Assembly: GCF_900314615.1 (NCBI RefSeq)
Contig: NZ_OMWA01000022.1
Location: forward strand, 1-64,000
Source of the DNA: an uncultured Methanobrevibacter sp.
Lineage (GTDB): Archaea > Methanobacteriota > Methanobacteria > Methanobacteriales > Methanobacteriaceae
Length of the DNA stretch: 64,000 nucleotides
Direction of reading: 5' to 3'
The notes below the pieces were generated by a model that saw only the letters and a program-made list of their open reading frames with translations, searched no databases and was not told where the DNA came from. Numbering within the stretch: position 1 is the stretch's first letter; the number at the start of each line of letters is the position of its first letter. A program made the translations under genes and the position numbers. Of the stretch, positions 44,105 to 53,428 are shown in pieces.

Positions 44105-45475
44105 TCACCTGAAGTTAACAATTCTGATTGCATCAAGAGGACATATTGCCTCACAGTTTCTGCAGTAAATACATTTTTCACTGTCAAATTCTATTTTATC
44201 ATCATCAGTTAATGTCAATGCTTCAACAGGACAATTTTTGGCACATATTGCACATGCCTGACATTTTTCACTAGACAGTGAAAAGTCACCAAGTCTTTGA
44301 GCAAAGAGATAAGACCTTGCATAGTATAAATCTGTGTCTTTGCTGTAGAAGTAATCATCATAAGCTCCGATTGCATCAAACTGACACTGTTCTACACATT
44401 TACCGCAATAAATACAGTTGTCATTGATTTTTATTGGATTTGGACCATCGGTTTCAATAGCTCCAACAGGACATACGTTTTTACAGTCACCGCATGCGAC
44501 ACATTTTTTGTCATATACTTCGATGTTTCTGTCCATCAGATAAGATCCGAATAGCTTTGTGAACTTGGACACTTCAATGTGAGAGTCAAGACTTATCTTC
44601 AGCTCACGTTCCATCATGTCATTGACTTTGCACTCTATGAAGTTTTCAAAGTTCTGGTCATTGAATTCGATTGCTATGGATTTTCCGACTTTTTCAAGGA
44701 CTTTGTTTAAACTGATTAAATCCAAAGACAGACGTTTCATGTCATGATCTATGATTTCTGAAACGATATCGAATGATTTTATCTCACTGTACATTTTGTA
44801 TGCTTTTTTACGTGAGGAATATTTGATTGCTGTTGAAGGACAGGAATGCATACACTCTTCACATCTTGCACAATATCCCGGATTGATATATGGAAGCTTG
44901 TTTGTTCTTGCAACATTGATTGCGCCCATTGAAGGACATACTCTTGTACATGTCATACATCCTATACATTTATCCTGATTAACGACAATTGCTTTTCCTC
45001 CCTTAACTGTTTTAGGAAGCAGCTGACCGTATTTAATCGCATCGGTCGGACATACTCTGAAACAGTATCCGCACCTGACGCAGGTATCCTTGTCGATTTC
45101 ACTGTGAGGTTCATGTTTTCCGTCGGCCTTGATATGTATGGAACCGTTTTTACATGCCTGCACACATGCTCCGCATGCCTTACATAATTTTGTGTTGATG
45201 TTTGGAACGTTTTCCTTTTTAGGAGCGTCCATATGAACATCAAGAGTAATTGCATCATATGGGCAAGAATTACGACATAATACACAGCCGAAACAGGTAT
45301 TTCTTAATTTTATAAGACCATCATCTTCATCCATATAGATTGCATCAATCGGACATGAATCAAGACAAGGCTTATCACTGCATTTTGCACATTTTGTCTG
45401 ATCAACAAGATAATCGACATCAACATGCCTTAATGGCCTTGGTGTTTTAGTATAACTATCAATCATAACACTCAC
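44105..45475 (-). CDS. ehaQ: EhaQ, 10x[4Fe-4S] polyferredoxin
   Basis: The 456-residue protein contains ten CxxCxxCxxxC-type clusters, the first one with a longer insert (CAKCSDKPCLDSCP). The last pair is CQACAICAKNCP and CIYCRNCEAICP. Ten is the number reported for one polyferredoxin of the Eha complex. It should wire the hydrogenase module to ferredoxin-dependent enzymes. It overlaps ehaP by four bases. Confidence 0.9.
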   Translation of the reverse strand: MSVMIDSYTKTPRPLRHVDVDYLVDQTKCAKCSDKPCLDSCPIDAIYMDEDDGLIKLRNTCFGCVLCRNSCPYDAITLDVHMDAPKKENVPNINTKLCKACGACVQACKNGSIHIKADGKHEPHSEIDKDTCVRCGYCFRVCPTDAIKYGQLLPKTVKGGKAIVVNQDKCIGCMTCTRVCPSMGAINVARTNKLPYINPGYCARCEECMHSCPSTAIKYSSRKKAYKMYSEIKSFDIVSEIIDHDMKRLSLDLISLNKVLEKVGKSIAIEFNDQNFENFIECKVNDMMERELKISLDSHIEVSKFTKLFGSYLMDRNIEVYDKKCVACGDCKNVCPVGAIETDGPNPIKINDNCIYCGKCVEQCQFDAIGAYDDYFYSKDTDLYYARSYLFAQRLGDFSLSSEKCQACAICAKNCPVEALTLTDDDKIEFDSEKCIYCRNCEAICPLDAIRIVNFR

Positions 45476-46500
45476 TCCATAAATAAATCCTCATTTAGAT
45501 TTGATGCCTTTACAGTAGTATGTATAATCTTGTCGTCTTCCATTGAGAATTTAGCAATGAAATATTTAATTACTGAAAACGGACAGGTCTGATAACATAT
45601 ACTGCAACGTAAACATCTATCCTTATCTCTTACAATTGTATCGTTTTGTTCATCAAATGAAATGCATTGAGTCGGACAGTCAGGAATACACAGCTGACAT
45701 TTTTCACATTTTGATTTGTCCCAGTCAATGATTCTTACCTTAAGCCTGTTGACTGCATTGGAAATTATCTCGAAAGCAACTTCATCATCAGGCATTATCT
45801 TCAATGCATCATCCCAGATTTCTGAAAGAGGAACCTCATACTGCAGGAGTCCGTCAGTATCCAGTGCTCTTAAATCTTCTTCCTTGTTGTTGATGAAATC
45901 TTCAAGATAATCTACGCATAAAACTATTAACTCTTTCTGGTCCTGTAAATTGTCAACAAATACTGCCTTCATAGCTCCGTTTACAGGACATACATCAACA
46001 CATTCACCGCAGGAGATACATTTGAGCTGGTCTACAGCAACTTTATCGTTTACGAGTGAAATTGCATCGACAGGACATTTTTTCATACATTTCTTACATT
46101 TAATGCAGAGATAATCATCTACAATGTACTGTCTTTTTGATGGAATAATATTGAATTCAGGTAAAATATGATGGTTTACACCACATTCCAAGGTTTTAGG
46201 ATCAGTAGGACAGACTTCAGCACAGAATCCGCAGCGAATACATGCTCCTAATTTAATTACAGGATATGTCAAACCTGCACCTTCTTCTGAGTCCTCATCA
46301 CGGACCAGTTTGATTGCATTCGGTGAAGGACATGATACTGTACATGCACCGCATCCTATACAATATTCCTTATTTACTTTTGGAAAGTCCCTGAACCTTT
46401 CAGGTTTTTCTGAAATATCCGGCAGAGAATGTGCATTTGTAAATGCATCCGCCCATCTTTTTCTTGCAAACTCGTAGACATACCACATTAGAGATGACAT
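45472..46500 (-). CDS. ehaP: EhaP, 6x[4Fe-4S] polyferredoxin
   Basis: The 342-residue protein has six clusters: CIGCGACTVSCP, CIRCGFCAEVCP, CIKCKKCMKKCP, CISCGECVDVCP, CEKCQLCIPDCP and CLRCSICYQTCP. This matches the six-cluster polyferredoxin of Eha. A 100-residue helical stretch separates the fourth and fifth. Only one base separates it from ehaO, so it is translated with the catalytic subunits. Confidence 0.9.
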   Translation of the reverse strand: MSSLMWYVYEFARKRWADAFTNAHSLPDISEKPERFRDFPKVNKEYCIGCGACTVSCPSPNAIKLVRDEDSEEGAGLTYPVIKLGACIRCGFCAEVCPTDPKTLECGVNHHILPEFNIIPSKRQYIVDDYLCIKCKKCMKKCPVDAISLVNDKVAVDQLKCISCGECVDVCPVNGAMKAVFVDNLQDQKELIVLCVDYLEDFINNKEEDLRALDTDGLLQYEVPLSEIWDDALKIMPDDEVAFEIISNAVNRLKVRIIDWDKSKCEKCQLCIPDCPTQCISFDEQNDTIVRDKDRCLRCSICYQTCPFSVIKYFIAKFSMEDDKIIHTTVKASNLNEDLFME

Positions 46501-46501
46501 T

Positions 46502-47626
46502 TTATTTCACCTCATAAAAGTCTTTGATTGCGGTTTTTCCAGCTTCATCAGTTATGGCAACCCTTTCGGCACATGCAACACAAGGATCGCATGATGCATA
46601 GGTTGCTACTGCATCTGCAACAGTCGGAACATCACGAATCATGTATTTTGCGCATGAGTCCATGTTTGCAATACTTGGAGTTCTGATTGAAATGTTTTTA
46701 ATCAGATTTCCATTGGTTTCAATCATATAAGTTACTTCACCACGAGGAGCTTCATTTTGACGCATAGCATAACCAGATTTGATATTTGCAGGAGTACGAA
46801 CTTCACCTTTTGGTATATTATCTATAGCTTGTCTAATAATTTTGATTGATTCAGGTATTTCATCAAATCTTGTCATTGTTCTTGCGTAATTGTCTCCTTC
46901 ATGCCTTACAATAACGTTAAAGTCAAAGTAATCGTCATAAGTATAGTGACCTATACGGAAATCTTCTGTAATACCGGAAGCTCTTCCGATTGGACCTACT
47001 GCTCTTCCTTTAATTGCTTCTTTTTTAGACATGTATCCTATATCTTTGCATCTTAAAGCCAGAGCAGGACCTTCTGCAAACAGATTACGGGTAATGTCAA
47101 AAGTCTCTTCGATTTTTTCAAGGTTTTTAAGAATCGGTTCAAAGTGACGCTCATCAGCATCCATTCTCACCCCACCTACAACATTCCAACCCATATTAAC
47201 CCTGTTTCCGGTTAACAGTTCAATTGAATCCATTGCATATTCCCTTAACTCCAGAACATGCATAAACAGAGTTTCATGATCCATTGATTTGAAGAATGTT
47301 GAATTTGCAAGCAGGTGACTTTGAATCCTGTCAAGTTCGTTTGCAATTACCCTTAGGAACTGGGCCCTTACAGGCACATCAACATCAGAAATCTTTTCAA
47401 TAGTTTCAGCAAATGTCTGAGTGTGCTCATATGAACAGATACCGCAGACTCTTTCTGAAAGATAAATTCCTTTCTGCCAGGTTTTTCCTTCAATTATCTT
47501 TTCAATTCCCCTGTGAACATAACCGTATTCGATTTCTGCTTTAACAACTCTTTCCCCTTCAGTCTGAAGTTTTAATCTTATAGGTTCTTTTAAAGCAGGG
47601 TGAATTGGACCAATAGGCACTATCAT
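46502..47626 (-). CDS. ehaO: EhaO, [NiFe] hydrogenase large subunit
   Basis: The 374-residue protein keeps both Ni-Fe site motifs: RVCGIC near residue 59-64 and CDPCVAC near 350-356. PIGPIHPALKEPIRL at the start and GAVGPIGRASGI-like AVGPIGRASGITEDFR in the middle are shared with group 4 hydrogenases and complex I 49-kDa subunits. There is no C-terminal extension for protease cleavage after the last motif beyond about 18 residues. It binds the active site facing the cytoplasm. It overlaps ehaN by four bases. Confidence 0.93.
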   Translation of the reverse strand: MIVPIGPIHPALKEPIRLKLQTEGERVVKAEIEYGYVHRGIEKIIEGKTWQKGIYLSERVCGICSYEHTQTFAETIEKISDVDVPVRAQFLRVIANELDRIQSHLLANSTFFKSMDHETLFMHVLELREYAMDSIELLTGNRVNMGWNVVGGVRMDADERHFEPILKNLEKIEETFDITRNLFAEGPALALRCKDIGYMSKKEAIKGRAVGPIGRASGITEDFRIGHYTYDDYFDFNVIVRHEGDNYARTMTRFDEIPESIKIIRQAIDNIPKGEVRTPANIKSGYAMRQNEAPRGEVTYMIETNGNLIKNISIRTPSIANMDSCAKYMIRDVPTVADAVATYASCDPCVACAERVAITDEAGKTAIKDFYEVK

Positions 47627-48072
47627 TGTTGCTCCCTCCCTCTGTCAGCAATAGCTTGCGGTCCGACAGCCAAAATTGCCTCCAATATTTCATTAGGTCT
47701 TGGAGGACATCCCGGAATTTCTGCCGCAACCGGAATGAAATTGGATGCAGGTGCATTTACATGACCCCCTTCCTGATTGAATACATCTCCAGATATCGGG
47801 CAGTTTCCAACCGCTACTGCAATTTTTGGTTCAGGAGCCTTATCATATATTCTTTTTAAGTTATCTTTCCATTGTTCGGTTACAGCACCTGTTAACAACA
47901 GAACATCAGCTTCACGAGGATTATTGTGAACATAAATACCATACTGCTCTAAGTCGTATCTTGGAGATAACAATGCGACACATTCTACGTCACATCCGTT
48001 ACATCCGCCACAATTTACGATACAGACGTGAATTGAGCTTTTTCTCACAACATCCCTTATAGCATTTAACAT
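47623..48072 (-). CDS. ehaN: EhaN, [NiFe] hydrogenase small subunit
   Basis: The 149-residue protein carries the Cys ligands of the proximal [4Fe-4S] cluster: CGGCNGCDVEC (20-30), VAVGNCPISG (near 87-96) and PGCPPRPNEIL (near 127-137). This is the short small-subunit form shared by energy-converting hydrogenases and NuoB. GAGGG lies before the ATG. Together with EhaO it forms the catalytic core. Confidence 0.93.
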   Translation of the reverse strand: MLNAIRDVVRKSSIHVCIVNCGGCNGCDVECVALLSPRYDLEQYGIYVHNNPREADVLLLTGAVTEQWKDNLKRIYDKAPEPKIAVAVGNCPISGDVFNQEGGHVNAPASNFIPVAAEIPGCPPRPNEILEAILAVGPQAIADRGREQQ

Positions 48073-48096
48073 TGTACTCCCTCTTTTATTTTATAA

Positions 48097-48504
48097 TTAA
48101 ATATGAACATGATTAGTATTCGCTTCTTTTTTTAATAATTCAAATAATTCTAATTGACCTTCTTTTAAGGCATCTTCATAAGATTTACCATTTTTTACTT
48201 CTTCAACAAGTTTCATTTTAAGACTTTTAGCATCTTCCGGAGTTATTGCTTCAAGTGTACCGCTGAACCAGCATAATCTCAAATCGGCATTGAATTTCTG
48301 ATAAAGGCAAATGTCTTCTGCTGATTTGAATGTTCCATGCATCGCTTCTAGAGTATCCATATTGAACAAATTAAAGAACACTTCCTCCAGTTCTTCTATA
48401 GTACAGTCAAAATCTTTGGAAAGCGGCACTATAACATCCCTCTGCCATGCAAAACTTTTTACGATTCTTGTCTGCATCAACCTTAATTTTTCTGCATCAT
48501 CCAT
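48097..48504 (-). CDS. ehaM: EhaM, DUF1959 subunit of Eha
   Basis: The protein is 135 residues from the ATG at 48504; a GTG three codons earlier (48513, overlapping ehaL) is also possible. It is soluble and helical, with ARIVKSFAWQRDVIVPLSKD-like RIVKSFAWQRDVIVPLSKDF near the start and charged helices after it. DUF1959 occurs only in the eha cluster. Role within the complex is unknown. Confidence 0.8.
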   Translation of the reverse strand: MDDAEKLRLMQTRIVKSFAWQRDVIVPLSKDFDCTIEELEEVFFNLFNMDTLEAMHGTFKSAEDICLYQKFNADLRLCWFSGTLEAITPEDAKSLKMKLVEEVKNGKSYEDALKEGQLELFELLKKEANTNHVHI

Positions 48505-48509
48505 TCCAA

Positions 48510-48818
48510 TCACATCATAGCGTTAAATTTCAATAATACATATGCAATTATTCCAATAACCAGACCTATTGCGGTTTCCTTTCTACCGTAACCAGGTCTT
48601 TCGCCCATTACAAATCCTGCAAGGAGAAAACCTACTGCAGATAAAATTATGTTTCCTGAACAAAATCCTAAAACCCAACCGACAATTGAAACTACTGTAA
48701 ATGGAATATTGATTTTAGTCACTGCAACAAACGGTTCGCCATGCTGTTTGTAACTGTAAAGCAGCCCAAGAATGGATCCGACTGCAAATGTAATTATATA
48801 AATCATATAATCTAACAT
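48510..48818 (-). CDS. ehaL: EhaL, small membrane subunit of Eha
   Basis: The 102-residue protein has three to four membrane helices and a conserved-looking GRPGYGRKETAIGLVIG (near 75-90). It corresponds in order and size to EhaL (DUF2104). GAGGGG precedes its ATG. Role in the membrane arm is inferred from position. Confidence 0.8.
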   Translation of the reverse strand: MLDYMIYIITFAVGSILGLLYSYKQHGEPFVAVTKINIPFTVVSIVGWVLGFCSGNIILSAVGFLLAGFVMGERPGYGRKETAIGLVIGIIAYVLLKFNAMM

Positions 48819-48828
48819 AATATCCCCT

Positions 48829-49083
48829 CTACATCGGTTTATAAAGTAATATAAATGAGCAAATTATTGCTATAAGTGTTATTACAAAACATATTTTCTC
48901 AATACTTTCAATCTTGTGTGCAAAATTGCCTTTGGCCAATAATACAAATATAGCCAGGACAACGCCAATAATCACTATCGGAGCTATGAGTGTTGAATGC
49001 AGGAATGTTGTCAAAAGTCCGACAACAATTATTCCGACAGCAACCAAAGCAGTGAAATAGACAATTACATCTTCGCTATTCAT
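48829..49083 (-). CDS. ehaK: EhaK, small membrane subunit of Eha
   Basis: The ATG at 49083, after GGAGTGG and overlapping the ehaJ stop (ATGA), gives 84 residues with three membrane helices. A longer frame upstream lies wholly inside ehaJ and is rejected. Position and size fit EhaK. Confidence 0.78.
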   Translation of the reverse strand: MNSEDVIVYFTALVAVGIIVVGLLTTFLHSTLIAPIVIIGVVLAIFVLLAKGNFAHKIESIEKICFVITLIAIICSFILLYKPM

Positions 49084-49952
49084 GCTACCACTCCTGTAAA
49101 TATCATCAATACTGTTCCAAAGAAGCATATTGCTCCTATAGTAATTTGAGTCATGACTGAATGATTAGGACTGAAAAGCGGAGTTGCCGCATTGATAAAT
49201 CCTGTGATGAATGTAATTGCAATCATTCCAATAAGATATCCGACAGCGTTGAGCGGACCGAAGAATATTGTTAAAAATACCCAAAGCATCACATACCATG
49301 CAATTGACTCTGAAAAGTGCATAAATCCTCTTAAAAGTCCAAAGTGCTCAGTTTCAAATCCTGAGATTAAAACTTTATCTTTTGTTATTGCAAATGGAGA
49401 GTAAGGGGATTTGGTAATAATCAGCATGAAAAACATCAGTGCTGCAAGCGGAATTGTGAATATTAAAGGACCATGTACTGACTGATATGTTATGATTTCT
49501 CCAATGTTCATTGTACCGGTAACAAGGTAAACAAACACGATTGCTGCAAACAGAGGAAGTTCAGTTGCCGCTGAAAGAACAGCCCTTACACAACTTAATT
49601 TACCGTATGGAGAACCTGAACTTGACCCTGAGTTATGCTCAACAATCTTGTAGACTGCATAAACACCGAATAATATTAATAATGAATCATGAGCTACAGG
49701 ACCTGCAATAACACCGACAATCCAAATCAATGCTAAAATAAATGTAATTCCTACATAAAATACTTTTGAAACAGTTTTTGGAAATGCGGTTTCTTTAAAG
49801 AAGAATTTTAAAGAATGAATCAGATGCTGGACTATAGGTGGTCCCGGACGTTTCTGAACACGTGCCATTACTTTTCTGTGCAAACCTAGAAGAAGACTTC
49901 CCGCTAGAAATGCAATTACAACTTGAATTAATATTTCTGCCATCAAATTCAT
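49080..49952 (-). CDS. ehaJ: EhaJ, complex I NuoH-like membrane subunit
   Basis: The 290-residue protein has about eight membrane helices and the NuoH/HycD marks: GLHRKVMARVQKRPGPPIVQ (23-42), GSSSGSPYGKLSCVRAVLSAATELPLF and TKSPYSPFAITKDKVLISGFE. It links the hydrogenase module to the ion-translocating arm. In complex I the homologue helps form the quinone/ion channel. It overlaps ehaK by four bases. Confidence 0.88.
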   Translation of the reverse strand: MNLMAEILIQVVIAFLAGSLLLGLHRKVMARVQKRPGPPIVQHLIHSLKFFFKETAFPKTVSKVFYVGITFILALIWIVGVIAGPVAHDSLLILFGVYAVYKIVEHNSGSSSGSPYGKLSCVRAVLSAATELPLFAAIVFVYLVTGTMNIGEIITYQSVHGPLIFTIPLAALMFFMLIITKSPYSPFAITKDKVLISGFETEHFGLLRGFMHFSESIAWYVMLWVFLTIFFGPLNAVGYLIGMIAITFITGFINAATPLFSPNHSVMTQITIGAICFFGTVLMIFTGVVA

Positions 49953-49961
49953 AATACCACT

Positions 49962-50177
49962 CTAATATCCAGTAAATGGTTCTTTGACCCTTTCTTCTGC
50001 ATCTTCCGCTTTCGGTTTTGCCATTGTAAGCAAACCTAAAGATAAAACCCATGTTGGAATACCAAAGATAGCTACAGTATAAACAATCCATACATCAAAG
50101 TTTATGACTAAACATGCCAGAATAGCTATGGTTGATAAAACCAATAATATTATAGATATGATTTTTTGACTAGCCAT
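49962..50177 (-). CDS. ehaI: EhaI, small membrane subunit of Eha
   Basis: The chosen ATG at 50177 gives 71 residues with two membrane helices and a charged tail AKPKAEDAEERVKEPFTGY. A longer frame starts inside ehaH and lacks a binding site. Gene order assigns it as EhaI. Confidence 0.75.
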   Translation of the reverse strand: MASQKIISIILLVLSTIAILACLVINFDVWIVYTVAIFGIPTWVLSLGLLTMAKPKAEDAEERVKEPFTGY

Positions 50178-50184
50178 GCTACCA

Positions 50185-50859
50185 CTACCACAATACCAAT
50201 AACAATATTTCAACAGCTCTTACAATAATAAACAATGAACTTAAGTGAATAATAACAATATATGGAGATCCCGCAGTTCTAAACATCTCTGCTTTACTTG
50301 CAAAGAACGGTGCCACTCCACTTTCACCTAAAATACCTATCAACATCAATACTGCACCGAATACAACCATCGGACTGGCAGGCATTTGTGACAGTACTGC
50401 CAGTGATAATGTTCCGGTAGACGCAAGAATTATTGCAGCTCCTCCGAATAAAGGCAGACTGCACATCATAGCGATTAAACCGTAGTTAAATGCTGAGTTT
50501 AATACGCTTGTCTGTTTAACAGCTGATACAATACCGATGTTTAAAATACCAACCAATGCCATGAAAAGGGTAAAGTTGAACAAATCTCCTGTAATCATGG
50601 CTCCAGCTGATGCCAAACCACAAATAATTGATAAAAATCTTCTTTGCTTTAATTCCTTTGGAGCAACTTTGACTTCCGTATTATTTAAATAATGCATTGT
50701 ACCTTCAATTTGGGTTTCAGGTTTACTTAAAGCAATTAAAAGTGTAAACCCAAGCAATACCGCAAAGAGGAACAGGTTAAATGGTGTAAGATATAATACG
50801 ATGTCTCCAAGTGGAATTGTTCCAAGTAAATCTCCGCCAAGTGTAACAAAATCCATCAT
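50185..50859 (-). CDS. ehaH: EhaH, proton-conducting antiporter-like subunit
   Basis: From the ATG at 50859 (after GGAG) it has 224 residues and six to seven helices. PKELKQRRFLSIICGLASAGAMITGDLFN (near 67-95) and QTSVLNSAFNYGLIAMMCSLPLFGGA correspond to the proton_antipo_M region of NuoL/M/N and Mrp subunits, though it is about half the usual length. It is a main candidate for ion movement in Eha. Confidence 0.82.
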   Translation of the reverse strand: MMDFVTLGGDLLGTIPLGDIVLYLTPFNLFLFAVLLGFTLLIALSKPETQIEGTMHYLNNTEVKVAPKELKQRRFLSIICGLASAGAMITGDLFNFTLFMALVGILNIGIVSAVKQTSVLNSAFNYGLIAMMCSLPLFGGAAIILASTGTLSLAVLSQMPASPMVVFGAVLMLIGILGESGVAPFFASKAEMFRTAGSPYIVIIHLSSLFIIVRAVEILLLVLW

Positions 50860-50863
50860 ATCA

Positions 50864-51559
50864 CTACTCCTTATCAATATCCTCTCTCATAAGCAGTCCA
50901 ATTAAACCGACTTTTGAAGCTACTTTTAATAAAAGTCCACATGCTGCCAAGAATAAACTTAATAACCAATATTGAGGTGCTACGAAGAACAATAGGAAAC
51001 CTATAATCCATAAACACCATGCGATTCCAGAAACTCCTGCAATGCCGTCGAGCATGAGCACAGGAAGACCTCTTGCTTTTTTGGACAGTGCGTACAGTAC
51101 TATTCCTCCACCGGCTACTGCTCCTCCAGTAAAACCGGTTAAAAATATTCCATATCCTATCAGTACCAATGCAATAAAGTTAGGAGCTGTATTCAATATC
51201 TCCATATTCAGTGCAAAAGGCTGTGGGAATAGTGAAGAAGATTTGGTTAAATTTCTTCTTGGGTTCTGCTCAATTTTACGCATTTCTCTTGTAAGCAAAA
51301 TTTCTGAAATTGCCAAAGTCTCTGCAAGTTCAACTACCAGACCAGGTAAAATCAATGCCTCTGCCAGGTCTGTACCGACTGCTGAGACTACAAATATCAT
51401 TGCAAGACCGACCAAATCGGTAAGGATAAGAATGTGTATTTCTTCCCTTTTAAGAGCAATTGCCATGGTTGCTATAAATCCGACTATCAGACCCGCATAG
51501 ATTGCAGGCAGATACATTGAAATGAATACGTCAGGAACATACGGAGGTATTAAAACCAT
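50864..51559 (-). CDS. ehaG: EhaG, membrane subunit of Eha
   Basis: The protein has 231 residues and about seven helices, with a cytoplasmic loop LTREMRKIEQNPRRNLTKSS. It fits EhaG (DUF2105) by order and size. It overlaps ehaF at its start by one base. Confidence 0.8.
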   Translation of the reverse strand: MVLIPPYVPDVFISMYLPAIYAGLIVGFIATMAIALKREEIHILILTDLVGLAMIFVVSAVGTDLAEALILPGLVVELAETLAISEILLTREMRKIEQNPRRNLTKSSSLFPQPFALNMEILNTAPNFIALVLIGYGIFLTGFTGGAVAGGGIVLYALSKKARGLPVLMLDGIAGVSGIAWCLWIIGFLLFFVAPQYWLLSLFLAACGLLLKVASKVGLIGLLMREDIDKE

Positions 51560-52152
51560 CAGTTATCCCTCCTCAATTGCTTTGATCTTGCTTTTGCATC
51601 ATTAGCTTTAACTTCATTAGCTACTTTTGTTGAATCAGAAATAGCTTTTTTAACATCCTCTTTAATTTCGCCTTTGTCATTTTTGCGGTTCATGGTGTAG
51701 TTTATGGACAGCCATGAAGCGATAATGAATGACATCATCAATATGCTTGATTCCAGTATTGTATCGAAACCTCTTGTATAATAGAGGATTTCATCAATTA
51801 ATCCACCAGGGGATGAATAGATTGATGTTCCAAAGTAAGGAGAAATTGAAGAGATGAACTGTGCCAGCGGTGACATATATCCTGTTATCATACCTAAACT
51901 GGCGGCATTATCAGGATATTGAGGATTAATTTCACCAGGCTGAGTTAAAACTTCTCCGCCCCTGTCGTAAGGTGCGATAGCTAAACCTTCATCGATTTGC
52001 TCTTGCGGAGCTGGTCTAACATATAATTGATCTGGATTTAATGCCATAGGCACAATTAAACCTGCAATTAAAATTACTCCTAAACAAAACGCAAATAGAC
52101 GAGGAACATTTTTAGGGTCAGCCAGTTTATTCCATAAAGCTCCGATCCTCAT
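51559..52152 (-). CDS. ehaF: EhaF, membrane subunit of Eha
   Basis: The 197-residue protein has an N-terminal helix (LFAFCLGVILIAGLIVPMAL), a long outer loop, a second helix near 135-155 and a Lys-rich cytoplasmic tail ending SKQLRRDN. It corresponds to EhaF (DUF2106). It overlaps ehaE by four bases. Confidence 0.8.
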   Translation of the reverse strand: MRIGALWNKLADPKNVPRLFAFCLGVILIAGLIVPMALNPDQLYVRPAPQEQIDEGLAIAPYDRGGEVLTQPGEINPQYPDNAASLGMITGYMSPLAQFISSISPYFGTSIYSSPGGLIDEILYYTRGFDTILESSILMMSFIIASWLSINYTMNRKNDKGEIKEDVKKAISDSTKVANEVKANDAKARSKQLRRDN

Positions 52153-52409
52153 ACGTCTGCCCCCATTTCTTCCAAACGAATAATAGCTCTAAATAAAATT
52201 AAAGAAATCACAACAGTTGTTGCAAGTAAAGTTAATAAAGCTAAAACATGATTATAACACAATAAGACTAAACAGACACCGATTGATGCCACTTCAGTAT
52301 TGAATGTTCTTACGATAGGGTCATTGACTCCAGGACCCCATGCGGTAGCTATACTTCCTACAATAGCTAGAAATATTCCAAAGTAAAAGAATAAAGGAAC
52401 ACTAAGCAT
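52149..52409 (-). CDS. ehaE: EhaE, small membrane subunit of Eha
   Basis: It has 86 residues and three helices, with TAWGPGVNDPIVRTFNTEVAS between helices 1 and 2. This fits EhaE (DUF2107, MnhG-like). GGTGATATAA precedes the ATG, which overlaps ehaD by eight bases. Confidence 0.8.
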   Translation of the reverse strand: MLSVPLFFYFGIFLAIVGSIATAWGPGVNDPIVRTFNTEVASIGVCLVLLCYNHVLALLTLLATTVVISLILFRAIIRLEEMGADV

Positions 52410-52671
52410 TTATATCACCACTTTCTAGCTTCTTTTTTCTAATCTCATTGACTTTAACAATAGATAAAATAAATACTAAAGTAGATAACGGACCTGCTAA
52501 AGCTGCAAACAAAGCTACATCCAAATATTTGAATAAGACAACGACTAAAACGAAACCGGCATCCAATATTGAAAACATTATGACTTTATCCAACGGTTTT
52601 TCAAGAAATATGATACCGAATGCACCGATTACCATCAAAGCGATTGCAATAATTGATACTAAAAACTCCAT
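52402..52671 (-). CDS. ehaD: EhaD, small membrane subunit of Eha
   Basis: At 89 residues with three helices, with LEKPLDKVIMFSILDAGFVLV in the first half, it fits EhaD (DUF2108, related to MnhB/NuoJ-like subunits). It lies six bases after ehaC. Confidence 0.8.
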   Translation of the reverse strand: MEFLVSIIAIALMVIGAFGIIFLEKPLDKVIMFSILDAGFVLVVVLFKYLDVALFAALAGPLSTLVFILSIVKVNEIRKKKLESGDINA

Positions 52672-52677
52672 TTCATC

Positions 52678-52926
52678 TCACTCCAATAGTATTTCATCAT
52701 CGAGTCTTTTTAAAGTATATGCAATCGCATTTGCACTGATTGTAGAACAAATAAAGAATGCAGCCGCAACAATAAGAGCGAATGGAGTGTTGATTACCAA
52801 TGCAATTAAAGCTGAAACTCCAAATCCTATGACATTTATATACAAAAGTCTTTCAGCCTTGTTTTTAGTTATTAATGCCCTTAATGCTACGAATATAACT
52901 ATAACTCCAATTATTTCAACATACAT
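52678..52926 (-). CDS. ehaC: EhaC, small membrane subunit of Eha
   Basis: The ATG at 52926, after GAGTGG, gives 82 residues and three helices with NKAERLLYINVIGFGVSALI, like the NuoK/MnhC type. A six-codon-longer frame is possible but would overlap ehaB. Confidence 0.78.
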   Translation of the reverse strand: MYVEIIGVIVIFVALRALITKNKAERLLYINVIGFGVSALIALVINTPFALIVAAAFFICSTISANAIAYTLKRLDDEILLE

Positions 52927-52936
52927 ATTACCACTC

Positions 52937-53428
52937 TCAAGCATGCCTATTGAATTTTTCTGCTATTTTGCCTAAAAGAACTGAAGCTCTCTTATGGTCC
53001 AGTCCCTGAACGGTAAGTATTGCAATTACCATACCTACAATGAACATTTCGGGAGTGAAACCTAAAAATGAACAGACAAAAATTATTACAGTAGCAGTTA
53101 AGCTTCCGACAGTTCCCGCATATCCAGGATCTGCACATAATCTGTTTCCTATAAATACTAAAAATGCAGCTATAATTCCTCCAGGAATTCCTAAAAGCAA
53201 ATATCCAATAGCGGCTATCAATGTACCAGCAGATGCGTCAGGAGAACAAACAATGTTTCCCTGGAAGAATCCACCAGCAATATCTCCCCCTCTTTTTTCA
53301 ACACTTTCACCAATTATTCTGGCTCCTTTAACACCAGGTTGCTCGGGAAGTCCGAAATAGGTATCTACAATTACAAAATTCAACCAACATAGAATTGCAG
53401 CAATTATAATACCAATTACTTCATTCAT
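52937..53428 (-). CDS. ehaB: EhaB, membrane subunit of Eha
   Basis: The 163-residue protein has four helices, with EQPGVKGARIIGESVEKRGG in a loop and a C-terminal amphipathic QGLDHKRASVLLGKIAEKFN. Size and order match EhaB. GGAGG precedes the ATG, and the ehaA stop overlaps the start by one base. Confidence 0.82.
   Translation of the reverse strand: MNEVIGIIIAAILCWLNFVIVDTYFGLPEQPGVKGARIIGESVEKRGGDIAGGFFQGNIVCSPDASAGTLIAAIGYLLLGIPGGIIAAFLVFIGNRLCADPGYAGTVGSLTATVIIFVCSFLGFTPEMFIVGMVIAILTVQGLDHKRASVLLGKIAEKFNRHA

Noticed and set aside
44962..45285. A 107-residue frame within ehaQ
   Set aside because: It lies in another frame inside a gene with ten clear iron-sulfur motifs and has Cys only as a by-product.
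49084..49128. Longer start for ehaK
   Set aside because: It would lie inside ehaJ; the ATG at 49083 overlaps the ehaJ stop as ATGA and has GGAGTGG before it.
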